Assembly: GCF_014205225.1 (NCBI RefSeq) | Contig: NZ_JACHNB010000001.1 | Location: 7,917,501 to 7,981,500, forward strand | Direction of reading: 5' to 3' | Length of the DNA: 64,000 bases | Source: Actinoplanes octamycinicus | GTDB taxonomy: Bacteria; Actinomycetota; Actinomycetes; Mycobacteriales; Micromonosporaceae | Shown here: in pieces, positions 51,506-60,154 of the stretch | Position numbering within the stretch: position 1 is the first letter of the stretch | How the letters are laid out: each line of letters starts with the position of its first letter | Made by a program: the position numbers and the translations under genes | Notes under the pieces: generated by a model | The model's database searches: none | What the model saw: the letters and a program-made list of their open reading frames with translations, nothing else | What the model was told of the DNA's origin: nothing

Positions 51506-52258
51506 TCACGCCTCAGCGTTGCGGATCTCCTCGAACGTGCCGTCGGACTTCATGCGGTAACGGCGTGGCGGTCCCATCTGTCGCAGTAGCTGCTTCACCT
51601 TGGCCTCGCGCTCCGCCTGTTCCTGGCCTGTCGGGTCAGCGACGCGGAATCCCCGCAACGGAACTTCGTACGGATCGACATCGCTCGGGTCGGGACGACC
51701 TTCCAAGATGAAGCCGAACAACGCGCGCAAGGCCCCCTCACCCAGCTCCAACGGATGAAACGGCAGCGGGTACGGATCTCCTGACAACGTCGCCCCGACC
51801 GGCCGCTCGCCCGCCCAATACGGCTGCTCGAAGTCATACGGCTCGCCGATGTTCTCCACGATGCCGCCATCGGGAGAAAGGCTCAGCGAGCGGACCAGCG
51901 AACCGTTCTCCCACACCGCGAAGCACAGCCAATCAGAGACCGAGTGCATCCCGTGCATGATGATCCGACGGCCATTTCCAGCCTGAAGCAGGCGGGCCGG
52001 CAGCTGCGACGGGCGGTCGCAGATGAGGCGGCGATCGCAGAACAACTCCGCCCCGGCCAGCACCGTCGCGTAGCTGGTGTCATCCGGCGGATAGGTGTCG
52101 TCCCCCAGCACGCCGTCGGCGATCGGTGTCACGTCGTAGCCGGGGTGTATTTCGTGCACCAGCGCAAGGACTTCGACGAGGTCGGCTTCAACGGCCTCCC
52201 GCAGAGCGGAGCGTAGATCGCCCTTGGTGAAAGCAAGCAGTGCGGTCTTCGCGCCCAT
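51506..52258 (-). CDS. DUF6928-like protein
   Basis: A 250-residue soluble protein that starts MGAKTALLAFTKGDLRSALR, as do actinomycete DUF6928 proteins. Other blocks are RIIMHGMHSVSDWLCFAVWE, LSLSPDGGIVENIGEPYDFE and FHPLELGEGALRALFGFILE. The function is unknown. The family often appears singly near immunity-like genes. The last 40 residues are charged and helical. Confidence 0.75.
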   Translation of the reverse strand: MGAKTALLAFTKGDLRSALREAVEADLVEVLALVHEIHPGYDVTPIADGVLGDDTYPPDDTSYATVLAGAELFCDRRLICDRPSQLPARLLQAGNGRRIIMHGMHSVSDWLCFAVWENGSLVRSLSLSPDGGIVENIGEPYDFEQPYWAGERPVGATLSGDPYPLPFHPLELGEGALRALFGFILEGRPDPSDVDPYEVPLRGFRVADPTGQEQAEREAKVKQLLRQMGPPRRYRMKSDGTFEEIRNAEA

Positions 52259-52411
52259 CGAACCCTTCGCCTCCCACCGAGATGATCAAGCAGACTACGG
52301 CCAGCCTGCTTTCTCAGGCATGGGGGCTGAACGCACTCTCCTCGACATGACAAGACCCAGAACGGTGACATGTCGCTGACAGCAAATCTGTGTCGGTCCC
52401 GGGGCAAGAAC

Positions 52412-52714
52412 TCAGTCCTCGTCGTCGCCTTGGACTCGTCCACCCAGTGATGCGGCAAGTTGGTTGGCGACTCGTTCAGCGCGATCAGAGAAGTAACCCT
52501 CGATCATCACCTCTCCTCGACGCCAGGAGAAGTTGGCCGACTCGCCCGGTACCGCATATACGCGCTGCGAGCCAATGTCGGTCCACTCCACGTGCCCCGC
52601 GAGCACTAGATCCGACGTGCTGTCGGCGAGTTGTTCCCACTCTTCTTTGCCAATGGGCACCTCCTCGCTCTCCCAGAAGTTCGGCGCTCTCGTTATATGG
52701 AAGTTGTAGCCCAT
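52412..52714 (-). CDS. Hypothetical immunity-like protein, 100 aa
   Basis: The N-terminus MGYNFHITRAPNFWESEEVP and the IGKEEWEQLADSTSDL segment resemble a small family ('HITR..W') common near polymorphic-toxin immunity genes. It is acidic, with no signal peptide. Function is inferred only from similarity to that pattern. Confidence 0.6.
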   Translation of the reverse strand: MGYNFHITRAPNFWESEEVPIGKEEWEQLADSTSDLVLAGHVEWTDIGSQRVYAVPGESANFSWRRGEVMIEGYFSDRAERVANQLAASLGGRVQGDDED

Positions 52715-52940
52715 CTCATCTTCTTTGTCCGACCATCAGCAGATACGCGAGTATCGCAAGACCCGGTCCGCCGCGAGACGCCCTCTCATCAGCAAAGTCG
52801 CGCGTCGGCTCCTGACTCGGCGACCCTCGTGGTGGTGAAGATCCGACCGTGTGCCGGTCAAGGTTCCGGCGGGCGTTCTGGTCGATGGGCTACCCGTTCC
52901 GTCAGACGGCCCTTTCGGGTCAGGAGGATAGGGTGCGTCG

Positions 52941-54800
52941 GTGATCGACGACATCGACTGGGCGGCGTTGGAGCACGCCGAAGGCCGCGCCGACGACCTG
53001 CCGGGCCTGCTGCGGGACGCCGAATTCGACGCGATCGCCGATCTGATTTTTCCGCAGGGCACGCTCTACTCCGCTACGGTCGCGGCCGTTCCGTTCCTTG
53101 CCGGCCTGGCTCACCACGCACCTGCCCGGCGCGACGAATTCACATGGCTTCTCGGCATGCTCGCCGACCGCAGCCACGCCTACGGGGAGCTGTCCGACGA
53201 GGTCCGAGCCGCGGTCGCCGCCCAATCGCTGCCGCCGCTCGACGACCCTGATCCTCGAGTTCGAGCCGCAGCGGCGTACGTCGTGGCCCGAGCCGACGGC
53301 CCGGTCACGCTGTTGCACGAGCGCTTCGCGATCGAGACCGACCCGACGGTACGGAGTTCGCTGCTGCTCGCACTCGGCGAACTGGACCCGGCCGGTGCTG
53401 CCGCCCGGTTCCCGTCCAACGGGACCGCTGACGAACGCTACGCCGCCGGTCTCGCCGCAGTCCGTGCCGGGGTGCCGCTACCCGCCGGCGTCCCAGCCGC
53501 GGTCACCGCCGCGCTGGACGACGGTGTCGATCTGCATTACGCCTGGATACGACGCGAGCCGGTGGAGGAACTCCTGCTGTCCGCCACCGACGAGGGCGCC
53601 GCCGAACTGATCGATACGCTCATCCTCAGCGCCGAGCCGGCCACCCGACGGGCTGCTGTCTTCGCCGTGGCGGAACGCTCGAGGTACCACCGGTCAGCGC
53701 CCGCGGACCTGGTCCCGAAGATCGCCCGGCTGCTGGCGGACCCGGACGCAGGCGTTCGCGACGAAGTGATCAGCACGTTGCGCAGCACCGGTTCGATCGC
53801 CGGACGCTATCGCGATCAACTCGCTGCAATAGCCATCGACCACGCCGCCACCCCGAGACGTCCGGGGATCACACCAGCGCGACCGGCATGGGAAACCCTC
53901 CAGCGGCTCGGCGACCCGCGCTGGGTCGAGTCGGCTCCGACGCTGCGCATCCGGGAACCGCGCTGGGTGCCGTACACCTGCGAGGTCCTCGACGTAGTCC
54001 GCCGCCACTTGCCGAACTGCCACCACCTCGTTGACCTGCTCGGTCTCTGGGGACCACAGGCGGCGGCCGCGGTACCCGACCTGATCGCCCTGCTCCCGCA
54101 GACCGGAGCCCTCGCCGCCAGAGCGCTCGCCCGCATCGGCTACACCAGTCCCGAGGCCCTACCTCACCTCGGGCCGCTCGCCGCCGACGGCGACCTGGAC
54201 GCAGCCGCCGCGATCCGTCGACTCACCGGCGATCCCCAGCCCCTACTCACGGCCCTGACCGCATGGTTCGACCCGCCGCCCCCACCCGCCGTCGGCTTCG
54301 GGCTGACCGCACTGCTGCAAGCCCGTCACGCACCGCGCCACGACCCTTGGATGAGCACCCGGTTGCCGCTGCTCCACCCCGGCTCCGACCTGATGCCTGT
54401 GGTCCCGGCCGCCCGCACCTATCTCACCGGTGTATGCCATCCCACCTATGCCGAGCGGGTCCGGCAGATGGTCGCGGCGCTCGTGGTCGTGGCCGCCACC
54501 GGTGAAACCGCCGAAGTCCTGCCTACCTTGCGGTCGCTGATCGTCCGCGACTTCTACGGCGTCGCAGACACCGCGGAACTGCTCGCGGACCTCGCCGGCC
54601 CCGACGACGAACTCCTGCACCGCATCGACCTGTTACTCACCGGCGAGCGCATCATCCGCACCGGCCCGGCCGTTGACATCATCTGGATCGACGAGGCAAT
54701 CAGCGCCCGCCTGCAAGCGGTACATGACCGACTCCGGCCCGCGGTTCCCGCGGCAGCTCAGTGCGTCAACCGATCAGGAACTCACATGCGACGAGGCTGA
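52941..54800 (+). CDS. HEAT-repeat protein
   Basis: A 619-residue alpha-solenoid of HEAT/Armadillo-like repeats: for example LPPLDDPDPRVRAAAAYVVA, LVPKIARLLADPDAGVRDEV and PDLIALLPQTGALAARALAR. The N-terminus (IDDIDWAALEHAEGRADDLP) is typical of actinomycete PBS-lyase/HEAT orphan proteins. It probably scaffolds protein contacts. GTG 52941 lies 12 bp after GGAGG. The last 25 residues are low-similarity. Confidence 0.8.
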   Translation: MIDDIDWAALEHAEGRADDLPGLLRDAEFDAIADLIFPQGTLYSATVAAVPFLAGLAHHAPARRDEFTWLLGMLADRSHAYGELSDEVRAAVAAQSLPPLDDPDPRVRAAAAYVVARADGPVTLLHERFAIETDPTVRSSLLLALGELDPAGAAARFPSNGTADERYAAGLAAVRAGVPLPAGVPAAVTAALDDGVDLHYAWIRREPVEELLLSATDEGAAELIDTLILSAEPATRRAAVFAVAERSRYHRSAPADLVPKIARLLADPDAGVRDEVISTLRSTGSIAGRYRDQLAAIAIDHAATPRRPGITPARPAWETLQRLGDPRWVESAPTLRIREPRWVPYTCEVLDVVRRHLPNCHHLVDLLGLWGPQAAAAVPDLIALLPQTGALAARALARIGYTSPEALPHLGPLAADGDLDAAAAIRRLTGDPQPLLTALTAWFDPPPPPAVGFGLTALLQARHAPRHDPWMSTRLPLLHPGSDLMPVVPAARTYLTGVCHPTYAERVRQMVAALVVVAATGETAEVLPTLRSLIVRDFYGVADTAELLADLAGPDDELLHRIDLLLTGERIIRTGPAVDIIWIDEAISARLQAVHDRLRPAVPAAAQCVNRSGTHMRRG

Positions 54801-54870
54801 CGCTGTCGCTATCTTCCGTCGACGCGCGGGATAACTGGTTCCGGCGACTACCGGGCCCTGAGGAGCTGAA

Positions 54871-55173
54871 GTGGAAGCCTCATTAGTGCGAGAGAACCGC
54901 GTGGTTCTCGATCTCGTCCAAGCCGCTCTCGGCCTTATCTCGCCTGAAATGTGGGCCATCTCGGTTCACGCGGAGCCTGACCGGATCCTCCTGTACGTCG
55001 CCGTGCATGAGCACACCGCGCAGGTAGCAGAAGACGTTGACGATCTGGTATTCGAGCTGGAAGCACTACAAGACAGGGCGATTGCGATCGAGGCAGCCGT
55101 TCATGTGGGTGATCCCGGTGCGGCCTGGCCGGGAGACCTCGGACGCCGTGTCTACCTGGCGAAGCCGACATGA
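54871..55173 (+). CDS. Hypothetical protein, 100 aa
   Basis: GTG at 54871 is preceded by GAGGAGCTGAA, a good site. The product has a helical N-terminus (RENRVVLDLVQAALGLISPE), a strand-rich centre (RILLYVAVHEHTAQVAEDVD) and VFELEALQDRAIAIEAAVHV. It resembles small colicin-immunity-like orphans but I cannot name a family. Confidence 0.6.
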   Translation: MEASLVRENRVVLDLVQAALGLISPEMWAISVHAEPDRILLYVAVHEHTAQVAEDVDDLVFELEALQDRAIAIEAAVHVGDPGAAWPGDLGRRVYLAKPT

Positions 55174-55304
55174 TCTGCCGCCGAGACTTCGCCGTCACGG
55201 ATCGCGGCTAGATGAGGACGTTCTGAAGTCAGCCGCTACTGGATCCGGCTGGCCGTTACTCCGACCGGATCCTGCTCGGGGCGCAGCACTATCCAGCCGA
55301 GGTC

Positions 55305-55607
55305 ATGGTCTACGAGGACGGCAGCGAGTCGCCGGAGAACCGTCTGAAGTTCCTCGACTCCGGTCGACACTTCGACATCCAGATGCCAACGCCCAGATCC
55401 GGAGCCCGCGCCCGTAACCTCGCCGTCTTTGCCCAATGCGACTACGAGGAGGTCCTCGACGTCGTCCCGATCGACGTCGTCCGGCAACGGCCGTGGGCCC
55501 ATGACCTCTACAAACACGAGCGTGATCGTAACGGCTACCGAGGATGGCCATCTTACACTCTCGACCGCCCACTGACAGAGAGCGCACGATACGCGGCAAA
55601 TGAGTAA
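55305..55607 (+). CDS. Hypothetical protein, possibly 5'-truncated
   Basis: From ATG 55305 the product is 100 residues (MVYEDGSESPENRLKFLDSG onward). Coding-like sequence extends upstream in the same frame (LLDPAGRYSDRILLGAQHYP from about 55228) but runs into a TGA with no ATG, GTG or TTG start. The gene may have lost its 5' end, or be expressed from 55305. Family unknown. Confidence 0.5.
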   Translation: MVYEDGSESPENRLKFLDSGRHFDIQMPTPRSGARARNLAVFAQCDYEEVLDVVPIDVVRQRPWAHDLYKHERDRNGYRGWPSYTLDRPLTESARYAANE

Positions 55608-55693
55608 GCACGCTGGCGGGCTGGCAGCGTGCTTACCGATGTAATACCGCGATCTTCGAGATCAACTCCTCCGGCTTCGGAGATGCTAGCCAC

Positions 55694-56296
55694 ATGGGGC
55701 AATTACCGGATGTGGAACGCTCATGGAGCAAGATCGTCAAATGGCTCGCAGACAACTGCCCAGATGATCTTGTGAGCCTTCAGGGTCCCGCTTCCGCTGA
55801 GCAGCTCGACGTTATCGAGCATGTCTTGGGAAGGCCGCTGCCGGCTGATCAGCGGGCGTGGTGGCAGCTCGCAGATGGAACTGACGAAGGCGGCACCGCT
55901 GTCTGGCTCATACCCGTCGTTTGGACACCGCTCTCCACGAGAGACGCCCTGGCCCGCTACCAAGTTATGTTGAAGTTCGTCGCCGACGAGCCCGAACTCG
56001 CTCAACGGCGCGCCGAGCCAGCCGGTTCTCCGCTCTCCTGGACTTGGCTGCCGGAGTGGTTTCCGATAGCCCACAATCTCGGAGGGGACTACCTCTTCCT
56101 CGATCTACGTCCCGGACCAAAATCCGGATGCGTGGGAAGGCACCGTAAAGATGAATGGAACTATAGCGGACCGGTCTGGCTGAACGTGAAAGCAATGTTG
56201 TCGGACGTTGCTGATGCAATGATAGATGGCACCGAAATTGAGAGAAGGCGCCCCATCGTCGAAGACGGTCGGCTCAACTGGTCGCTGACTGGTTGA
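55694..56296 (+). CDS. SMI1/KNR4-family protein
   Basis: A 200-residue SMI1/KNR4 protein: PASAEQLDVIEHVLGRPLPA, DQRAWWQLADGTDEGG, WLPEWFPIAHNLGGDYLFLD, LRPGPKSGCVGRHRKDEWNY, and a C-terminal helix. It is a typical immunity-like orphan and the third SMI1 gene in the window. GC content is lower than in the flanking core genes, in keeping with an accessory region. Confidence 0.83.
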   Translation: MGQLPDVERSWSKIVKWLADNCPDDLVSLQGPASAEQLDVIEHVLGRPLPADQRAWWQLADGTDEGGTAVWLIPVVWTPLSTRDALARYQVMLKFVADEPELAQRRAEPAGSPLSWTWLPEWFPIAHNLGGDYLFLDLRPGPKSGCVGRHRKDEWNYSGPVWLNVKAMLSDVADAMIDGTEIERRRPIVEDGRLNWSLTG

Positions 56297-56452
56297 GGTC
56301 CCACCTCGACGCCGCCGAGGCAGCATTTTACCTGATGTTCTTTCACCGGAATCGAACAAGCGCGCACTCACATCGGCAGTTGATAGTGCCGAGGATAGGA
56401 ACGGTGGGCAGGGAACAGGCGGCGCCGTCTGCCGATGCGCCGGCGAGGCGAT

Positions 56453-57286
56453 TCAGTAGGAAGGGTCCTCCGCCTGCGAGCGGACTGAGGCGTCAGGGTC
56501 CTGTCTGAGGATGTCGCGGATGTGTCGTGGGGTAATGAGCGCGGTGGCCATCCACCACCGGACCTCTACTGATCGATCTCGGGCGAGCCGCTGGAGGTCT
56601 TCCTCCTCCAGGGTGACGGCGCGAACGAGTGCGGACCGGACCAGCGCTGAGCGATCCCTGGCGAGGACGCGGCGTTGCTCGGCCGTCGTGCGGGTGTTTA
56701 TTGCCGCGCCGGCTCGGACTTTGGCGACGGAGTCGGCGCTCAAGGTGGCCAAGGCGACCGAATCAGCCGTTTCGAAGGCAAGTTCACTGCGGAGGTTGAC
56801 GGAGCTGTCGGCAACGAGCGCCGCTACTACGTCGGGGGCGAGGTCTTTGCGGTAGACGAGCTTGAAGCGAAGATCCTCGTCGGGTGACGCACAGATGGCG
56901 CGCTGCACGTGTTCGTCGCACCCGGGATTGTCTGCTACCTTCCAGCGGACGTGGGGGTGCGGATCGCCGACGAGCCGGATCAGGTCTTCTCGGGATGTTG
57001 CCGGGTGGGCTGCCACCGCTTCCCGCACGTTCCTGTCATCGTCCGATGCGAGCGTGTTGAGCACCGTTCGTGTCAGATCCGAGCGAACGGCAACGGCCCG
57101 GCGAATTCTCGTCGATGGGTCGACGGCCAGACGAGCGATGATCTCGGGTGGCGTCTTCCGATCCTCCGCCAGGGCAAGCCGCGTCGCGACACGCTTACTC
57201 GTGGCATCCCTGAGCAGGTTTTCTTGGTGCACAACCGCTTCGTTATCCGTGTTCCTCACCCCGTCACGTCTACCATTTGGGTCCAC
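56453..57286 (-). CDS. Leucine-rich-repeat-variant (LRV) solenoid protein
   Basis: A 277-residue protein of about nine repeats such as TPPEIIARLAVDPSTRIRRA, SREDLIRLVGDPHPHVRWKV and APDVVAALVADSSVNLRSEL. The pattern matches LRV repeats (helix plus 3-10 helix). No N-terminal [4Fe-4S] cysteine cluster is seen. The GTG start at 57286 is uncertain; an in-frame start further in is possible. Confidence 0.72.
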   Translation of the reverse strand: MDPNGRRDGVRNTDNEAVVHQENLLRDATSKRVATRLALAEDRKTPPEIIARLAVDPSTRIRRAVAVRSDLTRTVLNTLASDDDRNVREAVAAHPATSREDLIRLVGDPHPHVRWKVADNPGCDEHVQRAICASPDEDLRFKLVYRKDLAPDVVAALVADSSVNLRSELAFETADSVALATLSADSVAKVRAGAAINTRTTAEQRRVLARDRSALVRSALVRAVTLEEEDLQRLARDRSVEVRWWMATALITPRHIRDILRQDPDASVRSQAEDPSY

Positions 57287-57475
57287 CTGGCCGCGGGTGG
57301 GTCAGCGGTTCTCTTGAAGCGGCCAACGCGAAACAGGTAGTGGCCCACTCGGCGGTCAGACGCACTCAACTCGGCATGTGAGCTCGGCGTCGAGAGGGTG
57401 CGTCGACCCGACCTCAGATGAACCAGGTCGGCGTGGCTTCACCGCTGGTCCCTGCGGCTTCACGCACGAGTGGCT

Positions 57476-57727
57476 TCACTTTCCAAAGCAGGCCGGTGTC
57501 ACGGGCAGCATGCGTGTGATGAGCAGCCTCCTGAGCGCGGCGACCTCGATCTGGCCGAAGGCTTCCGCGAGCCGTCGGTAGGTGACGAAGTCGATGCCTC
57601 GGCGCCGGGCCGCCTGTTCCCATTTCGGCAGGGCTACGAGGGTGTCGGTGGAGGGAGGCTGATGCCGTCGGGATTTGGCTGCCTTGGTGCGTTCGGCTTT
57701 GAGTTCGGTGGCTCCCATGGTTTGCAT
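57476..57727 (-). CDS. Hypothetical protein, 83 aa
   Basis: ATG at 57727 is preceded by GGGGAGGAACTCGCG, the best ribosome-binding site in this region. The product is basic: MQTMGATELKAERTKAAKSR, LVALPKWEQAARRRGIDFVT and YRRLAEAFGQIEVAALRRLL. Family unknown. It might be a small DNA-binding or mobile-element protein. Confidence 0.55.
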   Translation of the reverse strand: MQTMGATELKAERTKAAKSRRHQPPSTDTLVALPKWEQAARRRGIDFVTYRRLAEAFGQIEVAALRRLLITRMLPVTPACFGK

Positions 57728-57880
57728 CGCGAGTTCCTCCCCCCTCAGCCATGGATGTGGTGCCGGCCAGAGCGGGAAGGAGCGGGTTGATATCTGCGAT
57801 GGCAGCCAGGTCGACGTCAAGGGCGGTACGGCCGGTCGACGGACACGATCGTGCAGCTCCCACCGGCAAGCCCCGTCGCC

Positions 57881-58147
57881 TCACGGTTTCGGCACCGAAC
57901 ACCTGGCTCGTGGTCTCCAATGGTGCAGGATCCACAGCTCCACCTCTGGGGCCAGCCAGATCCGGCCGAGGCTCAACTGCGCGTACGGCTGCGGGAAGTC
58001 TTCGCGGCATGCCAGCTGCTGCACCCGCTGCCGGCTGACTCCGAGCCGCTTGGTGATCTCCGCTGCGGCCATCAGCCGGGGCCCCTCACCCTGAGCCCAG
58101 CAACGCGCACAACCCGACTCGCCGTCGGTGGCTTCTCGGCTGGTCAT
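57881..58147 (-). CDS. Excisionase/AlpA-like HTH protein with N-terminal CxxC
   Basis: An 88-residue protein with an HTH of the MerR/excisionase class: AAAEITKRLGVSRQRVQQLA, REDFPQPYAQLSLGRIWLAP, EVELWILHHW. An N-terminal CARCW pair may bind metal. Such proteins regulate mobile elements or act as excisionases. No integrase is nearby. Confidence 0.7.
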   Translation of the reverse strand: MTSREATDGESGCARCWAQGEGPRLMAAAEITKRLGVSRQRVQQLACREDFPQPYAQLSLGRIWLAPEVELWILHHWRPRARCSVPKP

Positions 58148-58239
58148 CGCGCCGCCTCCGCTGGAGCTTTGTGGTCGTCATAGTCCCGGCTCTCGTGGCC
58201 GGTACGCCTGGGCAGCAGTGATAGGGCTGCGAAGCCGAA

Positions 58240-58497
58240 TCAGGTCCGAGGTGGCGGATCTTCTGCCGGTTGAGCGACCCGGACCTTCGCGGCGGTGATC
58301 GTGTCGAGGACGAGATCCTCGACAGCGACCTCCAACTCTGCGGAGTCCAGTTCCAGGACCGCGTGAGTTTCGTTCACGCTGATCCGGCTGATCCTGACCA
58401 ACGTGGTACCGACCCTGACCACGACCGGCATGCCGAAGACGTCTAGGAGCAGGTTGAGCAAGCCGCTCCCCTGCTCCAGCGGGCCGTGCGGCGTCAT
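58240..58497 (-). CDS. Hypothetical protein, 85 aa
   Basis: ATG at 58497 overlaps the stop of the upstream gene (ATGA). The protein has HGPLEQGSGLLNLLLDVFGM, PVVVRVGTTLVRISRISVNE and LELDSAELEVAVEDLVLDTI, suggesting a small beta-rich fold. Unknown family. It is the last of three small overlapping genes. Confidence 0.62.
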   Translation of the reverse strand: MTPHGPLEQGSGLLNLLLDVFGMPVVVRVGTTLVRISRISVNETHAVLELDSAELEVAVEDLVLDTITAAKVRVAQPAEDPPPRT

Positions 58498-58751
58498 GCC
58501 GCGAGCCCCGGCTCCTCGCACCAACCGAGAAACCGCTCGTAGAGGTCAGGCGGTGACCCGCCAGAACCGGCAGCCCAGTCGTCGATCGCTTCGATCAGGT
58601 AGGAGCCGAGCAGGACCGCCAGGCCGTGCGGGAAGCGTTGGTATTGCTCGGCGAGCTCGACCTTGGCCACGGCGCAGGGCCACGGTTCCCCGCAAGCCTT
58701 GCAGTCCCAGCTGGGGCGCTCGCCCTGGTGGTTCGTCCGAGGGATCAGCAT
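58494..58751 (-). CDS. Small WPC-motif protein (often annotated 'flavin reductase')
   Basis: An 85-residue protein with WDCKACGEPWPCAVAKVELA, a CxxC-x4-C arrangement, then GLAVLLGSYLIEAIDDW. Similar actinomycete proteins are annotated as flavin reductase without evidence; the length is too small for that. The Cys set suggests metal binding. It overlaps both neighbours. Confidence 0.68.
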   Translation of the reverse strand: MLIPRTNHQGERPSWDCKACGEPWPCAVAKVELAEQYQRFPHGLAVLLGSYLIEAIDDWAAGSGGSPPDLYERFLGWCEEPGLAA

Positions 58752-58996
58752 CGCCGGTCTCCATTAGCCCGCCGAGTCTGCGCCGAGGTCAACGAACCGG
58801 CTCGGCCGATCTGACGGAATGCTCGTGTTGGCTCGGTTGACCATCGCGGCGTGTTCGGCGGTGTCCCGGTCGCGTGTTGACGGATCTGCTGAAGGTGCAA
58901 TTCCATACAGGGCCAGGCCAGACCGCATACGCACTTGCGGCGCCGCAGAAAGAACACACGGTGCCACCAATCGCGCTGTTCCTTCCGATGTTCCAT
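58745..58996 (-). CDS. Small Cys-containing protein, first of a three-gene unit
   Basis: An 83-residue protein: HRVFFLRRRKCVCGLAWPCM, then TPRWSTEPTRAFRQIGRAGS and LTSAQTRRANGD. The CxC-x5-C and the GRAGxLTxAQxxRANG tail recur in actinomycete proteins encoded near WPC-motif genes. ATG at 58996. Its stop overlaps the next start by 7 bp. Confidence 0.65.
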   Translation of the reverse strand: MEHRKEQRDWWHRVFFLRRRKCVCGLAWPCMELHLQQIRQHATGTPPNTPRWSTEPTRAFRQIGRAGSLTSAQTRRANGDRRC

Positions 58997-59075
58997 GACG
59001 CCTCCCGTCGCTGCCGGTAACCAATCCCTCGTTGGCTTGGCACAGACGATCCCGTGCCGGAGGCGTCAATTGATA

Positions 59076-59112
59076 GATCACGGTGGGGGTGCAGCCCGAA
59101 CCCCCATCACGG
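59076..59112. promoter_or_regulatory. Hairpin flanked by ATCACGG direct repeats
   Basis: TGGGGGT (59084-59090) pairs with ACCCCCA (59100-59106) around a 9-nt loop. The stem is flanked by direct repeats ATCACGG at 59077-59083 and 59106-59112. It lies 80-115 bp upstream of the small-protein operon (minus strand). It may be an operator or attenuator. Confidence 0.4.
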
Positions 59113-59240
59113 GTGTTTTCAACGGTCGATAGATACGGGGGGATCAGGCACGTCGAGTTCCGTGCTGACCAAACGGGTCTTTCGTGCCGCAAGAAGGGCC
59201 GTGCCGGGCCGCGCCGCTGTAACGTGTGCGGATCCGGCAG

Positions 59241-60116
59241 TCAGAGGATGTTCCATGTCATCACGGCGTGCGGGTCCGCGCGCAGACCGGCGATGCGGCG
59301 GGCGACCTCGGCGGCAGCTGGGCTGCCGGGTGCCGACTTGCGGGCGTTAGTGGCGATCATCTGGAGCTCACGGAGCCGACAGAGGTCCTCGAAGCGGTCC
59401 CAGCCGCGGGGATCGCGTCCGTAGGCGGTGACGAAGTCGTCGAAGTCGTGGCTGCCGAACCGGCGGCAGTGCACCGCAACGGTCGCGACGTCCCACATAC
59501 GGGGGCCGTCGGAGGCGCTGTCCCAGTCGGCCAGCACCGGGATGCCGTCGTCGCGGCGCAGGGCGTTGCGGACCTGCGGGTCGGACTGGATGAGGCCGCT
59601 GTCCCACGGCATAGCGGCCGCCCAGACCGGGGCCAGTTCGCCGAGGCGGTGGGCCAGCAATTCTTGGTCGGCCGGGGCGAGGATTGCCGAGGCATCGACG
59701 GAGCGCCGGATTCCGTTGATCGGGTCGAGGACGGTGGGCACGCCCGCCGGCGGCAGTGGCAGGGCGTGTAACTGCCGTAGCAGCTGCCCGAGCTCGCCGG
59801 TGGTGATCGGCTGGGCAACGGACGCGTCGAGGCGTCGCCACAAGGTGACGGCATGACCGTCGACCTCGATCGGCTGCGAGATGCCAGGGTGAAGGGCCAC
59901 GGTCAGGAAGTCGCGCGCCTGCAGCCAGGCGACGAGGTCGACGACCCGCCGCACCCGTTCGAGCGGGACCGACAACGGGCTGATCTTGACCACCACGTCA
60001 CCCACCGCGTAGACCGCGTTCGTGTGGTGACGCAGCAGGACGGCCTCTGCCGGGGAACGATCCAGGATGAGGCAGACCTCGTCGAGTATCGGCCGGGTCC
60101 GCTCCTCGACGAACAT
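59241..60116 (-). CDS. APH-like phosphotransferase family protein
   Basis: A 291-residue kinase-like protein. N-lobe: HHTNAVYAVGDVVVKISPLS with the Lys. Catalytic region: GLIQSDPQVRNALRRDDGIP, where the usual HGDxxxxN is SDPQVRN, and metal motif VLADWDSASDGP. It resembles actinomycete phosphotransferases next to XRE-TPR genes. ATG 60116 follows AGGGAGCG. It is 38 bp downstream of the XRE gene and in the same direction. Confidence 0.8.
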   Translation of the reverse strand: MFVEERTRPILDEVCLILDRSPAEAVLLRHHTNAVYAVGDVVVKISPLSVPLERVRRVVDLVAWLQARDFLTVALHPGISQPIEVDGHAVTLWRRLDASVAQPITTGELGQLLRQLHALPLPPAGVPTVLDPINGIRRSVDASAILAPADQELLAHRLGELAPVWAAAMPWDSGLIQSDPQVRNALRRDDGIPVLADWDSASDGPRMWDVATVAVHCRRFGSHDFDDFVTAYGRDPRGWDRFEDLCRLRELQMIATNARKSAPGSPAAAEVARRIAGLRADPHAVMTWNIL

Positions 60117-60154
60117 GAACGCTCCCTGCGGTCGAGTGCGGTGTCCTTCCCGAT

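Noticed and set aside
57414..58010. A 198-aa minus-strand protein
   Set aside because: Shadow of the 83-aa gene and the HTH gene region; no ribosome-binding site and Arg/Pro-rich composition.
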